Assembly (NCBI GenBank): GCA_030248065.1
Contig: JASAMV010006453.1
Span: forward strand, 1-64,000
From: Rhynchonema sp. JSB1_4
Taxonomy: Eukaryota; Nematoda; Chromadorea; Monhysterida; Xyalidae
Length of the DNA: 64,000 nt
Reading direction: 5' to 3'
Shown in pieces: positions 25,201 through 37,052 of this stretch (positions are counted from its first letter, which is position 1; every line of letters begins with the position of its first letter). The notes below the pieces were generated by a model. That model was not told the origin of the DNA and made no database searches. It saw only the letters and a program-made list of their open reading frames with translations. Position numbers and translations under genes: made by a program.

Positions 25201-28200
25201 CAATCGGAGTGGTTTGCGGATTCGTTGCGGGTGGTCTGTTTCTTCGTGTACACACACAAGTGATGACGGTCGATGTGGACAGGTACATGCCCCACGTGAT
25301 CTTAAAATATTACCGGAGTTTTCCACATAAAGCCCCCGAATAGAGCCCTCGGGAGCTCAAAGTGGACAATTTTCCACTTAAAGCCCCCGGTGGGCCTGAT
25401 TGGATCTATGTATTTATCATCATTACTGAACCAGTAAACTTCACAAAATCGATTAAATCAGTGTATCAGCTGCCAAACAATTGTATTTTTTCATTGTTTT
25501 TTCATTGTTTATAATGGGACGATCGTCATAGTGAGGCTCAAGTGTGGCAACAGACTGTCAAAATGATATTCCATGAAATGTTCGCGTGCCCTAACAATGT
25601 TGAAAACACCCCGTCTTCCGCTTAAAGCCCCCGAGTGCTGTAGATGAAAACGTTTCCACTTACTCAAAAGTCTCCATAGCCTCTAATTGAATTTTCGTAT
25701 TTTTTTTTGTCGGACGGGCTCACTTTCCACCAATTTCCGCTTAGAGCCCCGGAGCTTCATGTGGAAAACTCCGGTAGTACTGCCCAGGGTTGGGTAAAAA
25801 AAATTAAAAAAAAAATTTTTTTTAAAAAAAAAGGTTTTTGAAAAAAAAATTTTTTTAAAAAATTTTTTTTTAAAAAATTGTCGGGGGAACAAAATGTTCT
25901 AAAACGTCCAAAAATGGCCTTTTTGGGGGTTATTTTTTGTCATTTTTTCTCAAGGGTCGAAAAATTTTCTTCACAAAATCACCTTTGGGGCATGTATTTG
26001 GTACCTAAGATACCCCAAATGATGTTATTATACCTTCCCGCAATACATGGGACACAGTATGCATGTGCCTACATGGTACTTCGATGTCATACCCCATCAG
26101 GTCGGTCATATACGACTGATTCAGCTACACGACAAGTATTTCTGCAGTTTATATTCTCAATTCTGTGTGGTTTATGAGTGAATCTTGCTTATTCGGCCAC
26201 AAACTGTTGTGTCCGATACCACAGAGCAGCAATCAGCGGTCCATATCAAGCACAAACTGTTGGATCGCACCGAAATGACGTAAACACCCTTGATAAGTGA
26301 TGCAAACCAAGTCACAAAAGTGACTTGCCAATTAAAGTTGCATTTTTTTCGCGATTTTGCGCGTTTTTTAGGCAAATTTGGTAAAATTTCCCCGAATCTC
26401 AGACTTTTAAAAAAAAATTTTTTTTTTTAAAAAAATTTTTTTTAAAAAAAACTTGTTTAAAAAAAATTTTTTTTTCCAACCCTGGTCCTGCCTTCACAGT
26501 CTGGATCTGACCGGCCCGGATGACCCACGATGGATCGGCGCATGGTGGCTGGGCTACGCCAGCGGTTGTGTGTTGTCGTTGCTCAGTGCGCTGCCGCTGT
26601 TTGGATTCGCTCGGGAACTACCCGGTTCGTGAAACATCACCCCCGATCATCACAAAACTTGTCGTTCATGTCGCTCGCTCTCATTAAGACACGCCGCGCC
26701 TGCGAGCCAAGGACGTAAAAACAGCCGAGTTGAAATTTACGGAACTGAACTCGAAAAAGAAGCTCATGAACGTGCACAAACAGATCTGGGTGAGTGGCGT
26801 TGCGTGAAGTTTACGCTCTGCACAGAGTGCGTAAATTACGCTCCCCGTTAAACTGCTCAAGGGTCATTTCGTGCATCCAGGCCTTGCTACACATCCCCTA
26901 CTACGTGCTACAGTGCATCAGCGTGGTTGTCGTGTCAGCCATGTTCAGTGGCATGGCAGGGCTGATGCCCAAACTGCTCGAGAACTACTTCAATCTGCCC
27001 GCCAATCAAGCAGCCATGCTCATTGGTTGGTGTTATTTTGTAAAATGTTATTGTGCGCACGGAAGATGCTCGTCTGTCGTCATCAAAAGTAATCATCAAA
27101 GCTTGAAGTATAATAGCAGGAGAAAGTTCACTTGGTATAGTGTAGTAACGAAAAATCGCTCTCCGTAAGCCTTCTGTACCTGACTATTCTCTGTCTGTTC
27201 TATTGCATTATAAATTTGCGGGATTTATTATCAAAACCTTACGCCTTTTTTACCGCAAGACAGGCTCCTCGTTCGATGCTATTTTCACATCATACTGACG
27301 GTTCATCAAGGTGATCGTCATGCACGAAAAGGTCACATGACGCATGAGAACAGGTCTGCGTACTAAAATCCTCATCCACCTTTACCAATCAGGCGGCGTT
27401 ATCGTACCGGTCGGGGCAGCGGCACTGGTCACGAGCGGCTATATTGTGCGCCGACTGCGTCTGAGCGTACAGCAGAACTTTCGAATGGATCTGGCGCTTA
27501 CCGTAATCAAAATGTGCATGTTGTGGCTGTTCTTTGTCTATTGCGAGGGTCCGAAGTACGCTGGTGGTGTCGTGCACTACAATGGCAGCGCCACACAGCC
27601 GCCTGATGGGTGGGTGAGGTGATGTTTCATTACTGTGCACACAAAAAACAGCGAACATGAAATCATGACCTTCCATCCGATTCAAATACAAGGACAATAT
27701 TATTCGCATTGACAGTCACCTGATTTTCAAAAACGCAACAACCCAAATATATTCGCAAGCAACACACGACTGCACAGGAAGCCACAGCATTGGTGATTGG
27801 TCTGGCTAATTGTCCACAGCCGTGAACTTTTGGTCGTCAATTCAAGCTGCCCTGAACGTGCGCCAGAAATACAGTATAGTCCATCCATCAGCTCATGGCA
27901 CTGTTGTTTGGGAGGTTCTCAGTTCCGTTCCTAATGAAAGAGAAATTGAGCGTGAGCATTTTTTAAAAAAATTAAAAAAAAAAAAATGTCAGAGAAAACG
28001 ATTGAATTCATCAAATTTACAATAAAAAATAAAATCGATAAAAACTCGATTTCTATAAAAACAGCAAAAGAAAAAAAAAACTCAATTTCTCCATTACAAC
28101 ATTGGATCCTGCAAGGAACTTTCCAGCCAGCAGCAACACAAAGTGCCATGAGCTGGTGGACGGACTATACACATGGCATAGTCGTTGGCTGACGATCGGT

Positions 28201-30832
28201 GATGACGACATACTGTATATAGCAATAATTCATCGGTCGAACTTTGTCTTCACAGATTTGTAAATTTCATCGTGTCGGTCAAAAGAAACTTTCCAAGGAG
28301 TAGACAACAAGCAGAACGGGGATCGATGTCACCGCGCTGTTGGTCCATAGAGCGTATTACGTATGTATTCGATGTTTCAGCGACTTGACCAGCGCCTGCA
28401 ACGAACATTGCGGTTGTGAGGACTATTTCAAGCCAATCTGCGATCCAGAAACGACGATAGCGTATTACTCACCGTGTTATGCGGGTTGTTCGAATGAAAT
28501 TACGGTTGAAAATCAAGCGAGGCTCATGTACATTGGGCGGGATGCATCCTGCTGGCAATAGATGAGGCGCTGAGCCTCCGCTCCAAGATGAGTTATAAGT
28601 CGTACATTGCGCAATCTCATTGTTTCTGTAATTTCGACCTGCGTAAAAGTTGCTCCTCCCTGTGAGAAACTGGGTATAACGCCGATCAAAATTACAGAAC
28701 TAACAAAATCGCAAGGTACATTATGGGTGGCCGGGCAATTGAGCAAAGCACATTTGAGCAAGACCACCTTGAGCAAGCGAAAAATGGCATAGCCAAAAGA
28801 GCAGAGCCTTTATTTTGTTCCAATGGCTTATTCTTGGGCTCGTTTAGGTGTCAGGCTTAAGGCTTAGGCCAAGGCCTACAACTTAGGCTTAGTTTTGTGT
28901 TTGGGTTTATGCTGCTGTTTTGGCCTCTGCTCTTTTTCGCTTGCTCAAAGTGGTCTTGCTGAAACGTGCTTTGCTCAATTGCCCGTCCGCCCACATTATG
29001 GCCTATGACACAATTCATTTTGCACCCCCTCCACCCCCCCCCCCGACCAGCCGACCAGTTTGCCAGCAAAATGCATATCGGCCACAGTGTTCCCATTTTT
29101 GTGACCAGCTTGGCATTAGGCACAATTTTTTTAATTTTTTCGTGGACCGACAAACCGCCGACAATTTTTCATTTTTTTTCAACAGACCGATACGTGGACT
29201 GACTGCCGTTGCGTGCCGAACAGTTACGCTGGTGCCCGCAATCAAACGGCGCTGGTCGAAGGTATAAATGGCGTTTTGGGTTCGATTCTTTGCGATTGGC
29301 CGCTAAAAAACTTATGCATACATACAGTATGTACGTAGGTAAATTAGAATTCGTATTAGAGCAACACGGGAAGTCAATTGTTTTGCTCGCGGGCCACTTT
29401 CTCCAATCCACCAGATGTTGAGATCCCGTCCAGCGGGAACCCCTTTTCCTCAGGGAGACAGGAAACGCAAATTTTCGATTTTGTACCAGAGTGTACGGAT
29501 TGGCTCAGGGTTTGGCCTAAGCCCAAGCTTGTGTAAAGGCAGTCCACCGGGGTTGTCACTCAGCCCCCGAATACCGTAACCCATCGCAAGCGAGATCGTT
29601 GCGAGACCCATGCTGATCGCTGCTTATCGACACGTGTATTAGCGGCAGCAAGCTGGAAATTGTCATCGTGCGCGTCGATCACCAAAACTTCGAAATGTTG
29701 GTTGGTGTTGGTAACACGCAAAGCATAGATAAAAACAAAACGATCCGTGCAGATCAAAATTACGGTGGGTTACGGTATTCGGGGCCGAGTGACAACCTCC
29801 GGTGGACTGCCTTTACGTAGTTTAAGCCTAAGTCCAAACCTAGGCCTAAGCTTGAGAACAATGGAAGTTAATTTTCGAAAAATGTCTTAGGACTTCCCAA
29901 AACGCGACCATCTCGATCATCATGTGTCAGTGCCGACCTTTGTGCTGCTGAAACAGGCAAAAAAGTTATTGGTGGGAAAATACTGAGTAAAAAATTGTAC
30001 TTCTCCAATATTGAAATTCTTATCCATATGAAACATCACAGGCACGTGTGTTAACGGCGATTGTCTCACCAAAATGATCATTTTCATATTTCTGATGATA
30101 CCGTATTCGTTCGTGCAAGCCATGATGGATGCGCCCGGCACGCAGATATTTTTACGGTGTGCTCACTGATTGATTGATTTTACTAATTCATTGTTTAATC
30201 ATTGATCGGTCAATTGAACAATTGATGGCTGCATTGATTCGTATCTTCTTTTGCAGAATTATTCCGATGGACTATCGAGTCGTCGCCAAAGGCTTCATAA
30301 TGCTATTAGCTTTAATTGGTATATAATCTTGTACATTATATATTCGCAATGATTTTGTGAATTTTGCATATTTCGACAACAGACATAACATATAAGTCAT
30401 GCAGCGAAATTAAGCTCCTCCAATAACGTGATTGCAGCGGCCATTCCTGGCAATCTCATAACGGGTGTTGTGGTCGATTACGGTTGTTTGTTGTGGCATC
30501 AGACTGAAGGCCAGACACACTGCATTCGGTACAACATTGATGTTTGGCCGTGGATCATTCTCGGAACGAGTAAGTGTCACCACAGGATTAATTGAGCTTT
30601 TTGCGAATTTGTGACTAAATTGCAGTACATAGTCGTTCCAGGTGTGATCCAATCACTAATGAGCATAACGTTCACAATCATCAATTTGATTCTCTATGCA
30701 CCGGCCGAAGAAAGCCCAACTGAAAACAAGAAAGGACAAAAGAAGGTCAACGGAAACGGAACATCGAAGACACAGAAGATTGCGATAAAAGTTGGCCACT
30801 TGCAAGTGGTTGAAAAGAAAACCACCGTCTGA
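22277..30832 (+). CDS. organic anion transporting polypeptide (SLCO/OATP family), 14 visible exons, first exon missing
   Basis: Exons: 22277-22506, 24261-24484, 24702-24825, 25180-25282, 26500-26624, 26689-26789, 26881-27025, 27393-27609, 28381-28504, 29186-29261, 30042-30156, 30257-30318, 30438-30569 and 30642-30832. All junction phases agree, giving about 650 residues, close to the usual family size. Family signs: an N-terminal region with LQKISNGYGLWGMGG then IEKRFGL, a GHKGHW loop, WIGAWWLGYASG with ALPLFGFARELP before a long cytoplasmic loop, and a Kazal-like extracellular cysteine cluster across exons 9-10 (SACNEHCGCEDYFKPICD, SPCYAGC, TDCRCV). After that come DYGCLLW and a lysine-rich tail. 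OATPs are multi-pass plasma-membrane transporters of organic anions such as conjugated steroids. Introns 1, 4, 8 and 9-10 hold transposons. The 3' end is duplicated at 45150-45260. Confidence 0.9.
22722..24236. mobile_element. large GGGCTTATAG-family foldback element in OATP intron 1
   Basis: The ends carry GGGCTTATAGTATTGTCGTC and GATTTGACGACATCATAAGC. The flanks share ACCACGACT, a candidate 9-bp target duplication. Inside, a second nested inverted repeat runs from about 22826 (TATACTCTGACAATAC, then TTGCCTGATCCGTAAAGC) to about 24175. It also holds GACCAACCCCC repeats in opposite orientations. Reading frames within it, including a 213-codon minus frame, show no domain. Confidence 0.65.
23550..23625 (-). 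repeat. tRNA-like SINE fragment
   Basis: On the minus strand TTTAGCACAGTGGCAAGC resembles an A-box, and GAGTTCGAAGC about 35 bp later resembles a B-box. No closed acceptor stem is seen. It is nested in the large foldback. Confidence 0.4.
25311..25776. repeat. CCGGAGTTTTCCAC inverted-repeat element
   Basis: TACCGGAGTTTTCCAC opens the element and GTGGAAAACTCCGGTA closes it, with TA at both ends. AAAGCCCCCG-like units recur inside. Relatives: 51632-52093 and 54947-55906. It is in OATP intron 4, immediately 5' of a hAT-like element. Confidence 0.82.
25785..26484. mobile_element. hAT-like nonautonomous element in OATP intron 4
   Basis: Ends CAGGGTTGGG and CCAACCCTG are flanked by GTACTGCC/GTCCTGCC. 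Its right end lies 15 bp from OATP exon 5, so the acceptor tract is made of the target duplication plus TTCACAG. Confidence 0.82.
27875..28169. repeat. TATAGTCC-family inverted-repeat element
   Basis: TATAGTCCATCCATCAGCTC at the left is inverted at the right (GAGCTGGTGGACGGACTATA). The centre is A-rich. It lies in OATP intron 8. Confidence 0.75.
28718..29002. repeat. inverted-repeat element with GGGCAATTGAGCAAAGC arms
   Basis: ACATTATGGGTGGCCGGGCA and ATTGAGCAAAGCACA are inverted near 28950-29002, together with the AAGCGAAAAA segment. The interior has TTAGGC-like words (CAGGCTTAAGGCTTAGGCC). It is in OATP intron 9. Confidence 0.7.
29534..29815. repeat. AAAGGCAGTC inverted-repeat element, second copy
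   Basis: It shares ends and core with 18430-18727, with minor indels. It is in OATP intron 10. Confidence 0.8.
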
Positions 30833-30931
30833 ACCAGCTGAACTTCAACAACCACTGCGACCACGGCGTCTTAATCATGCTTTATTGTACATGAAGTGCT
30901 CCACAACGGGTTTCCATCTGAGGTATTGGTA

Positions 30932-32015
30932 TTGGTCGCACAATGACTTTATAAGAATTGGTCAAATTTTTTTCCTGAATCGCAGAGGGAAAGTGACGGT
31001 GCAGTGACGTTGCGTTGCGCGATCGCACACAAAACATGCAGTCACCAAAATGTTTCAGACCCACAGCAACGTGGGTGATCTGCTGGATTATTTTCAGATG
31101 AAAATGTTTTGTGAGAATCACAAATAGCACAGTGGTTAAGAGTGACTGAACGTGAAAATCAGGATTGATTTTGATGAATTCTTATATAGTCATTGTACGA
31201 CCAATAGCACAATGACCATATAAGAATTCATCAAGTCAATCCTGATTTTCACGTTCAGTCACTCTGTGCTACTGTGCTATTTGTGATTCTCACAAAACAT
31301 TTTCATCTGAAAATAATCTAGCAGAGCGCTTACGTTGCTGAGGGTCTGAAACATTTTGCTGACTGCATGATTTGTGTGCGATCGCGCAACACAACGTCAC
31401 TGCCCCGTCATTTTCGCGCTTCACGATTCAGGAAAGATTTTTTAACCAATTCTTATAAAGTCATTGTGCGACCAATACCAACCTACATCACATGCAGATG
31501 TTTTGAAGGATCCACACGCGCCGAAGCAAATGAGATTTACATGTAGGTGCACTTGGCACTCAATACGTGTATTCTTGCAGTTGCATGAAATTTGCGAGAA
31601 GTGCGTGTGTGATCCCTTATGTTCTTTGAACTCGCCAGCAATAAAATCAACCCTTTGGAAATGACGCAGAATAGACACCAGTGACACAGTGTTCTGCTGG
31701 TTCTTCTGTTGTATTCCCAGCAAAGACAAGCATGTAGGTATTGGTCGCACAATGACTTTATAAGAATTGGTCAAATTTTTTTCCTGAATCGCCAAGCAGG
31801 CTAGTGACGGGGCAACGACGTTGCGTTGCGCGATCACACACAAAACACGTAGTAAAGAGAATGTTTCACACCTGCGGCAACGTGGTTGATCTGCTAGATT
31901 ATTTTCAGCTGAAAATGTTTTGTGAGAATCACAAATAGCACAGTAGTTACGAGTGACTGAACGTGAAAATCAGGATTGATTTTGATGAATTCTTATATGG
32001 TCATTGTGCGACCAA
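30932..32015. repeat. three TTGGTCGC-family elements in series
   Basis: Element 1 is 30932-31204. Element 2 runs from 31206 to 31475 and lacks the first bases of its left end, because it abuts element 1. Element 3 is 31741-32015. A unique stretch of about 265 bp lies between elements 2 and 3. The duplicate locus (45360-45633) has only one element. Confidence 0.82.
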
Positions 32016-32595
32016 TACCCAGTAGCCAATTTTTCCTATGTTTATTTGCCCACTTTTTGTCAAGAGTCTAGTTCCTCCAACGTGATCCAAATTCCGGTCG
32101 TGGCCCAATATTTCGCATCTCAGTGTTTTGTAATAATCTGACATTCCGAATGTTCAACCAATTGCTCTTGACGGTTACAAGTGCAAAGCCGCCTTCCGTC
32201 ACGATTCACAAGTGCGCCTTCAAAATCTCGGACCAATGATTCGTCACCGTCATCAACTATATAACGATAGTCATGCAACCAGCTGGAACAGAACCGTGTC
32301 TTGCATGATCGATAGGAAAAACAGATCGACTCGCCACACGATCATGTTCAAAGAAGGCATCGTGCGGCCTTTTTATTGCAGCTGATGCAAACAAACCTCA
32401 AATCTGAATTTTCATTCGATCTAAACGTTTCAGAGAGGCCTGTTCTCTTTGGATCGTGAGCAATAATTTGCCAACAACGACGTTAAACGAGCGCAGTATC
32501 AATAGATAGTTCATAAATGTCGCATTGTATTATTGCGTGACCGTTCCGTGCGTCGATATATAACGAAACATTTTAGATCGTATTTATCCAGCATG

Positions 32596-32959
32596 TATAG
32601 TCCAACCACGTGCTCATGAGACGACTGTTTTTAAAGCTTGCATGGCCAGATTCAAAAAATGAGCCGGTTACACGTGTTTTCGCAAACAAAAGAAAGAGAT
32701 TGGGCCGAAAGAGACGACAAGTTCCAGCTGGTTGACCTCAATTTGCTGCGTGCTTACGCGAACAGCAACGTCGTTCAACACACAAATGTTTTGGGAGTCA
32801 AAAGGGAATTTACGCACCGATGTGGATAGCGTGTTTTTACAAAATACAATATGCGTTTCTCTTTCTTTCATTTCCGAAATACGTGAAACCGGAACATTAT
32901 TGGATCTGTACAAGCCAACTTCAAAATAAGTCGTCTCATGAGTTCATGGCTGGACTATA
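32596..32959. repeat. TATAGTCC-family inverted-repeat element
   Basis: TATAGTCCAACCACGTGCTC left end, GTTCATGGCTGGACTATA right end. It carries the internal CAGCTGGTTGACCTCAATTT and GGGAATTTACGCACCGATGT core shared with the foldback at 7490-7755. Confidence 0.78.
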
Positions 32960-33596
32960 CCGCCCGGAATCAGTGCACATCGTTCTGGAGAGTAAATGTT
33001 TCTCATGTTCGGGTTTCGGTTTTTCTTTCAATTTTCACTGCAATTTTCCGATAAATTTGACCACACAAACCCAACTGTCCTTGGTCCGGCCTTGTCCGCA
33101 ACTACAGACATCCTGTCGGTGGACGGACTGCACACGCAGTGTTCGTTTGTTGGTCGTTTGTAGTCATCAATGCGGACTACGGTACTGTTGGTCGTTTGGA
33201 GTGATTGGTCGGCTATTGAGTTGATGTTCGACAGATCAGTGTCGTATTGCAGAGGTACTACTCGACAATCGGTTAGCAAGTGGATTCCAACGAATGGTAT
33301 TGAAGACAAGTTTTGAAGTTTTTCTATTTTTTTATCTCCTTAGATTCAGTTGAGTACCGGGACTCCCCAGAAATGTGGTGCTTGTGCGTGGCTGGGTGCG
33401 ATAAGATGCATTTGACGCACGTCAATGTTATCTCAGTAACGACGAAGTTAAATGATATGGACGCATTTCATTTGATGAGGACACCGATACGCCTTATCAA
33501 ACTGTTTTTTTTCTTTCTGACCATATTCACTCGTCCTCATGGTCAAACGGATGACGTAAAAGTTTTGCGTTTTTGCTGACTGCCAGCAGATGCAGG

Positions 33597-34314
33597 CAGG
33601 GTTGAAAAAAAAATTTTTTTATTAACGAGCTTTTTTTGTTAAAAAAAATTTTTTTTTTGATTTTTTTTTTGACGAAAAATTTTTTTATTAGAAAAAGTGT
33701 TGCAAACGACGTTTCAGGATAAATGAAATCGATACAACATATTTTTCAAAAATTGAAAAATTTTCGCCTCACACCGAACTTGTGTGGTGACACCCGGTAG
33801 TATTGTGCAGATTCCATGGTCTCCGACCAGTCTGAGGTTGATGTTCACTAACGATGTTACTCTGATGTATTGTAGCATGCCGTACAACGTATTTTAATGC
33901 ATCTAATGCCGTATATCTGATATACGACCATCAAAATATCGATTACAGCCCAAATCTTGCGCGTCAGATCGACTTTGCCGCCCGGTTTTGCACCAGACTT
34001 GCATATATATATGTGTAGTAGCATGTAGTAGCACATTATCGGTGCCACATCACTATAAAAGACCAGCCCCGCGCATCCCTGTACGGATTTGGGGACAATA
34101 CAGGGCGCCGCAGGCGCGATTTTGGAAAAATTGTCTCGTCCACAGAAAAAAGTGCCAATTTTTTGCCTCGAAAAAGGCCATTTTTGGACATTTTAGCCCA
34201 TTTTGGGCAACTTTTTTTTATTAAAAAAAAAGCAAAATCTGAGTTTCAAAAAAAAAATTTTTTTTTAAAAAAAAAATTTTTTAATTGACCACTTTTTTTT
34301 TTGAAACAACCCTG
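33597..34314. mobile_element. hAT-like nonautonomous element, family A, absent from duplicate copy B
   Basis: Flanked by perfect GATGCAGG duplications (33589-33596 and 34315-34322). Copy B has a single GATGCAGG at 48600-48607, which is a clean empty site. The element is oriented opposite to the other family A copies. Confidence 0.92.
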
Positions 34315-34603
34315 GATGCAGGTATACAAATGTGAGCTCTGACGAGAACACTGCGCGCTAATCCGCTTATCAAACTCTTTTGTTTCTTTTCGTGACGACA
34401 TTCACCCATGCACATGACTTGATGGTGACGTATAAGCAGCCAGTTTTAGCGATTGCGTGCAGTATAAATGTGAGCTGTGACGAGAGTAATAGTCGCCCAT
34501 TTTCACCAAGGCATTTCTGTCCTTTTGTACTTGAGACAGCTGCTTGGTCATTTAGGTTCAAACGATATATCGTGACAATTAACTGCACGCGGAATCGCGA
34601 AAG

Positions 34604-36751
34604 ATGCTCAATTGCAAACTCACTGTGTTCTTCACGGTGGTGTGTGTTGCCGCCATCGATCTCGTTGTCGCTAAATGTAAGTAATACCTGTGTCCAGTGA
34701 TGTTTGAGAAAAACATTTTTATCGAAAAAAATTTCTTTAAGAATTCGTCTCAAAAGTTAAAAAAAATTAATTATTTCAATATTCGAAAATTTCTCGATTT
34801 TTTTGCTCCAAAGAGTATACATTTGCATATTTTGCATAAAAATTGCTGCTGTTCATCACCTGACCCAACCATTGTTGTCTTGGGCAGGGTTGGGCAAAAA
34901 ACGTTTTTTTTGTTTCAAAAAATCGTTTTCTTAAACGATTTTTTAAAAAAAAACGTTTTTTTAAAACGCCCAGATGACCAAAATATGACCCCCAAAAAAA
35001 TGGAAAACGCTCATGTTGGGAAGAAAACTTGGTTAAGTGAAGTAATTCTATGTGTTCTGAGGCAAAATGAACGGGTTTCAACCCTTTTCTAGCGAGTTGC
35101 TAAGATCCCATATCAGACCCGCATCATGGGACCAACTTTGGCCGGGGTTATCACTGAAAGTCAAACTCCGTATATCGACGTATCTCGACAAAGTAAAAAT
35201 TGGTCGAAAATTTTTTGAAAAAAATGGGACAAAAAAAATGATTTTCCTTGATAACCAGGGTACTTTCCCTGAAAAATCAGGGAAAATCAAGGAAATTCAG
35301 GATTTAGAAAAAAACGAAAAACGACCCAGGCGTTTTTTTTTAAAAAATGTCGTTTTTTTTAAAAGAAAAAACGCCGTCGTTTTTTTTTGCCCAACCCTGG
35401 TCTTGGGTCTCGTTGTTTTGTGGCATCCAGACGCGTGCACACACCACACTCACATTTTGTTTTACTAATACCAACGGACCATTGGTACGTGTACGTAGGA
35501 TGGGCACATTTTTCATTAAAATTCGACAAAAATGGCGGTCGCGGTGCAAACTTTTCGATTGAACAACTGATTATAACTCAAATAACTCAAAAGGGAAAAT
35601 CGTGTGATTTTCAGCGTGCGCGGACGCAGCGCAAGGTCACGACTACCTCGCTTTGGATGGCAGGTGTTTCATCCTGTTCAAACCGCCAAACGCCACGTGG
35701 AGCGATGCGATGGCGACCTGCAGTCGAACATTAGAAAGCGGTCTGGCGTACGTCGAGGACAAAACAACGTTGTTCGCCATTCGTGGATGGTTGAATGGGA
35801 TCTACAGTCCGATACCTGAAGTTAGTGAACAGCAACCAACGTGTTGCCATCTCTGTAGTTGAAACGCATGTATAGTCCAGCCACGAACTCATGAGACGAC
35901 TTTTTTGAAATTGGCTTGTGCGGATCCAATAATGTGCCGGTTCCACGTATTTCGGAAATGAAAGAAAGAGAAACGTATGTATTTTTTAAAAACACGCTCT
36001 TTACCACTGTATGTAATATAACGATATGTGAAATGTGAAACAATACACGGGAGAATTTACATAGGTATCAATACTAATTAGTCTTAAATATAAGCTATCG
36101 CAGACTTTAAATCGTTAGGGCTCCACCAGATAGACCCGAAACCCGAAATCCGAAACATAAATTTTTTCTATGTCCATGTTTCGGGTTTCGGTTTTGAAAA
36201 AAAACACGAAACCCGAAACACAAAGCATGATAATCGAAAATGTTTCGGTCTTGCCACTAGTAGCTGACGTGAACAATTTACACAGTCAGTCGAAACATTT
36301 TCGATTATCATACTTCGTGTTTCGGGTTTCGGGTTTTTTTTCAAAACCCGAAACCCGAAACATGGACATAGAAAAAGTTTATGTTTCGGGTTTCGGGTTT
36401 CGGGTCTATCTGGTGGAGCCCTTACAAACCAATTTGAATTTTCAATAGTTCACAATTCCATGTCGAAGGTTTCACGTTAGTCTCCCCGCATTCCAGCACG
36501 GCCAATGGTGGATCGGTCTACTGCAAGTCGACACATCCGTCGAACCGGCGGGTGGCTGGGCGTGGGTGAATGCCGATCACGGCGTCAATCACAAGGCAAC
36601 AAACACGCCGTGGCTTGAGGAGCAACCGGACGACAGTCCATGTGAGAATTGTGGCGAGCTCGTCACCCACACGAGCGCCATATTTGGCGTGAATGATGAT
36701 CTGTGCACACGATTGCGTCCGTTCATCTGTGAGATCAGCGCAAGCGCCTAG
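34604..36751 (+). CDS. secreted C-type lectin, gene 1 (duplicate copy A), QPD type
   Basis: Exons 34604-34676, 35615-35820 and 36497-36751 join in phases 1 and 0 to give 177 residues. Exon 1 is a signal peptide (MLNCKLTVFFTVVCVAAIDL). Exon 2 begins the CTLD (GRCFILFKP, WSDAMATC). Exon 3 has WWIGLLQVD, WAWVNADHGV, then the QPD triplet at residues 136-138, ENC at 143-145, ND at 159-160 and PFICE at 168-172. In known Ca-dependent lectins QPD favours galactose-type ligands and the W/V-ND pair completes the calcium site. So a soluble, probably galactose-type lectin is inferred. Intron 1 holds a hAT-like element and intron 2 holds a Harbinger-like element. Confidence 0.88.
34885..35399. mobile_element. 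hAT-like nonautonomous element, family B, in lectin gene 1 intron 1
   Basis: CAGGGTTGGGCAAAA / GCCCAACCCTG ends with GTCTTGGG duplications (34877-34884, 35400-35407). Copy B has GTCTTGGG then CACTGTA in place of the element (49149-49163). Confidence 0.9.
36118..36421. mobile_element. Harbinger-like miniature element (3-bp TTA target), absent from copy B
   Basis: The left end GGGCTCCACCAGATAGACCC is inverted at the right (GGGTCTATCTGGTGGAGCCC), flanked by TTA on both sides. Copy B reads CGTTACAAACC straight through. The arms contain repeated CGAAACCCGAAA. A 3-bp TTA duplication with a GGG start fits PIF/Harbinger. Confidence 0.85.
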
Positions 36752-36942
36752 ACAGTGTGCAACAACAGGGTACACATTGCTGCAAAACATGATTTTCAAA
36801 CGCCAAATTCTTAGGGTAGATTTGTGAGACCTGGGCGAGTTTTCAAGTTTCGTATTGCGCTAACGCGACTAAATTTATGTAGTGACTCAATCCATAGGCC
36901 GGTCACCCGGTACTGCGTATTTCAGCGGACATCATCAGCCGG

Positions 36943-37052
36943 GCTTATAGTGATGTGGTCAAATCAAGTAGTCAAATCACATGTGTTATTTCTCGCGCTC
37001 ATTCGGGGCTCATGTATTATTACTTGATTTGACGACAGTACTATTAGCCCAC
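36943..37052. repeat. GGGCTTATAG small hairpin element
   Basis: GGGCTTATAGTGATGTGGTC to CAGTACTATTAGCCC, a short member of the family at 13157-13326. The copy B counterpart (50805-50892) has lost its left end. Confidence 0.75.
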
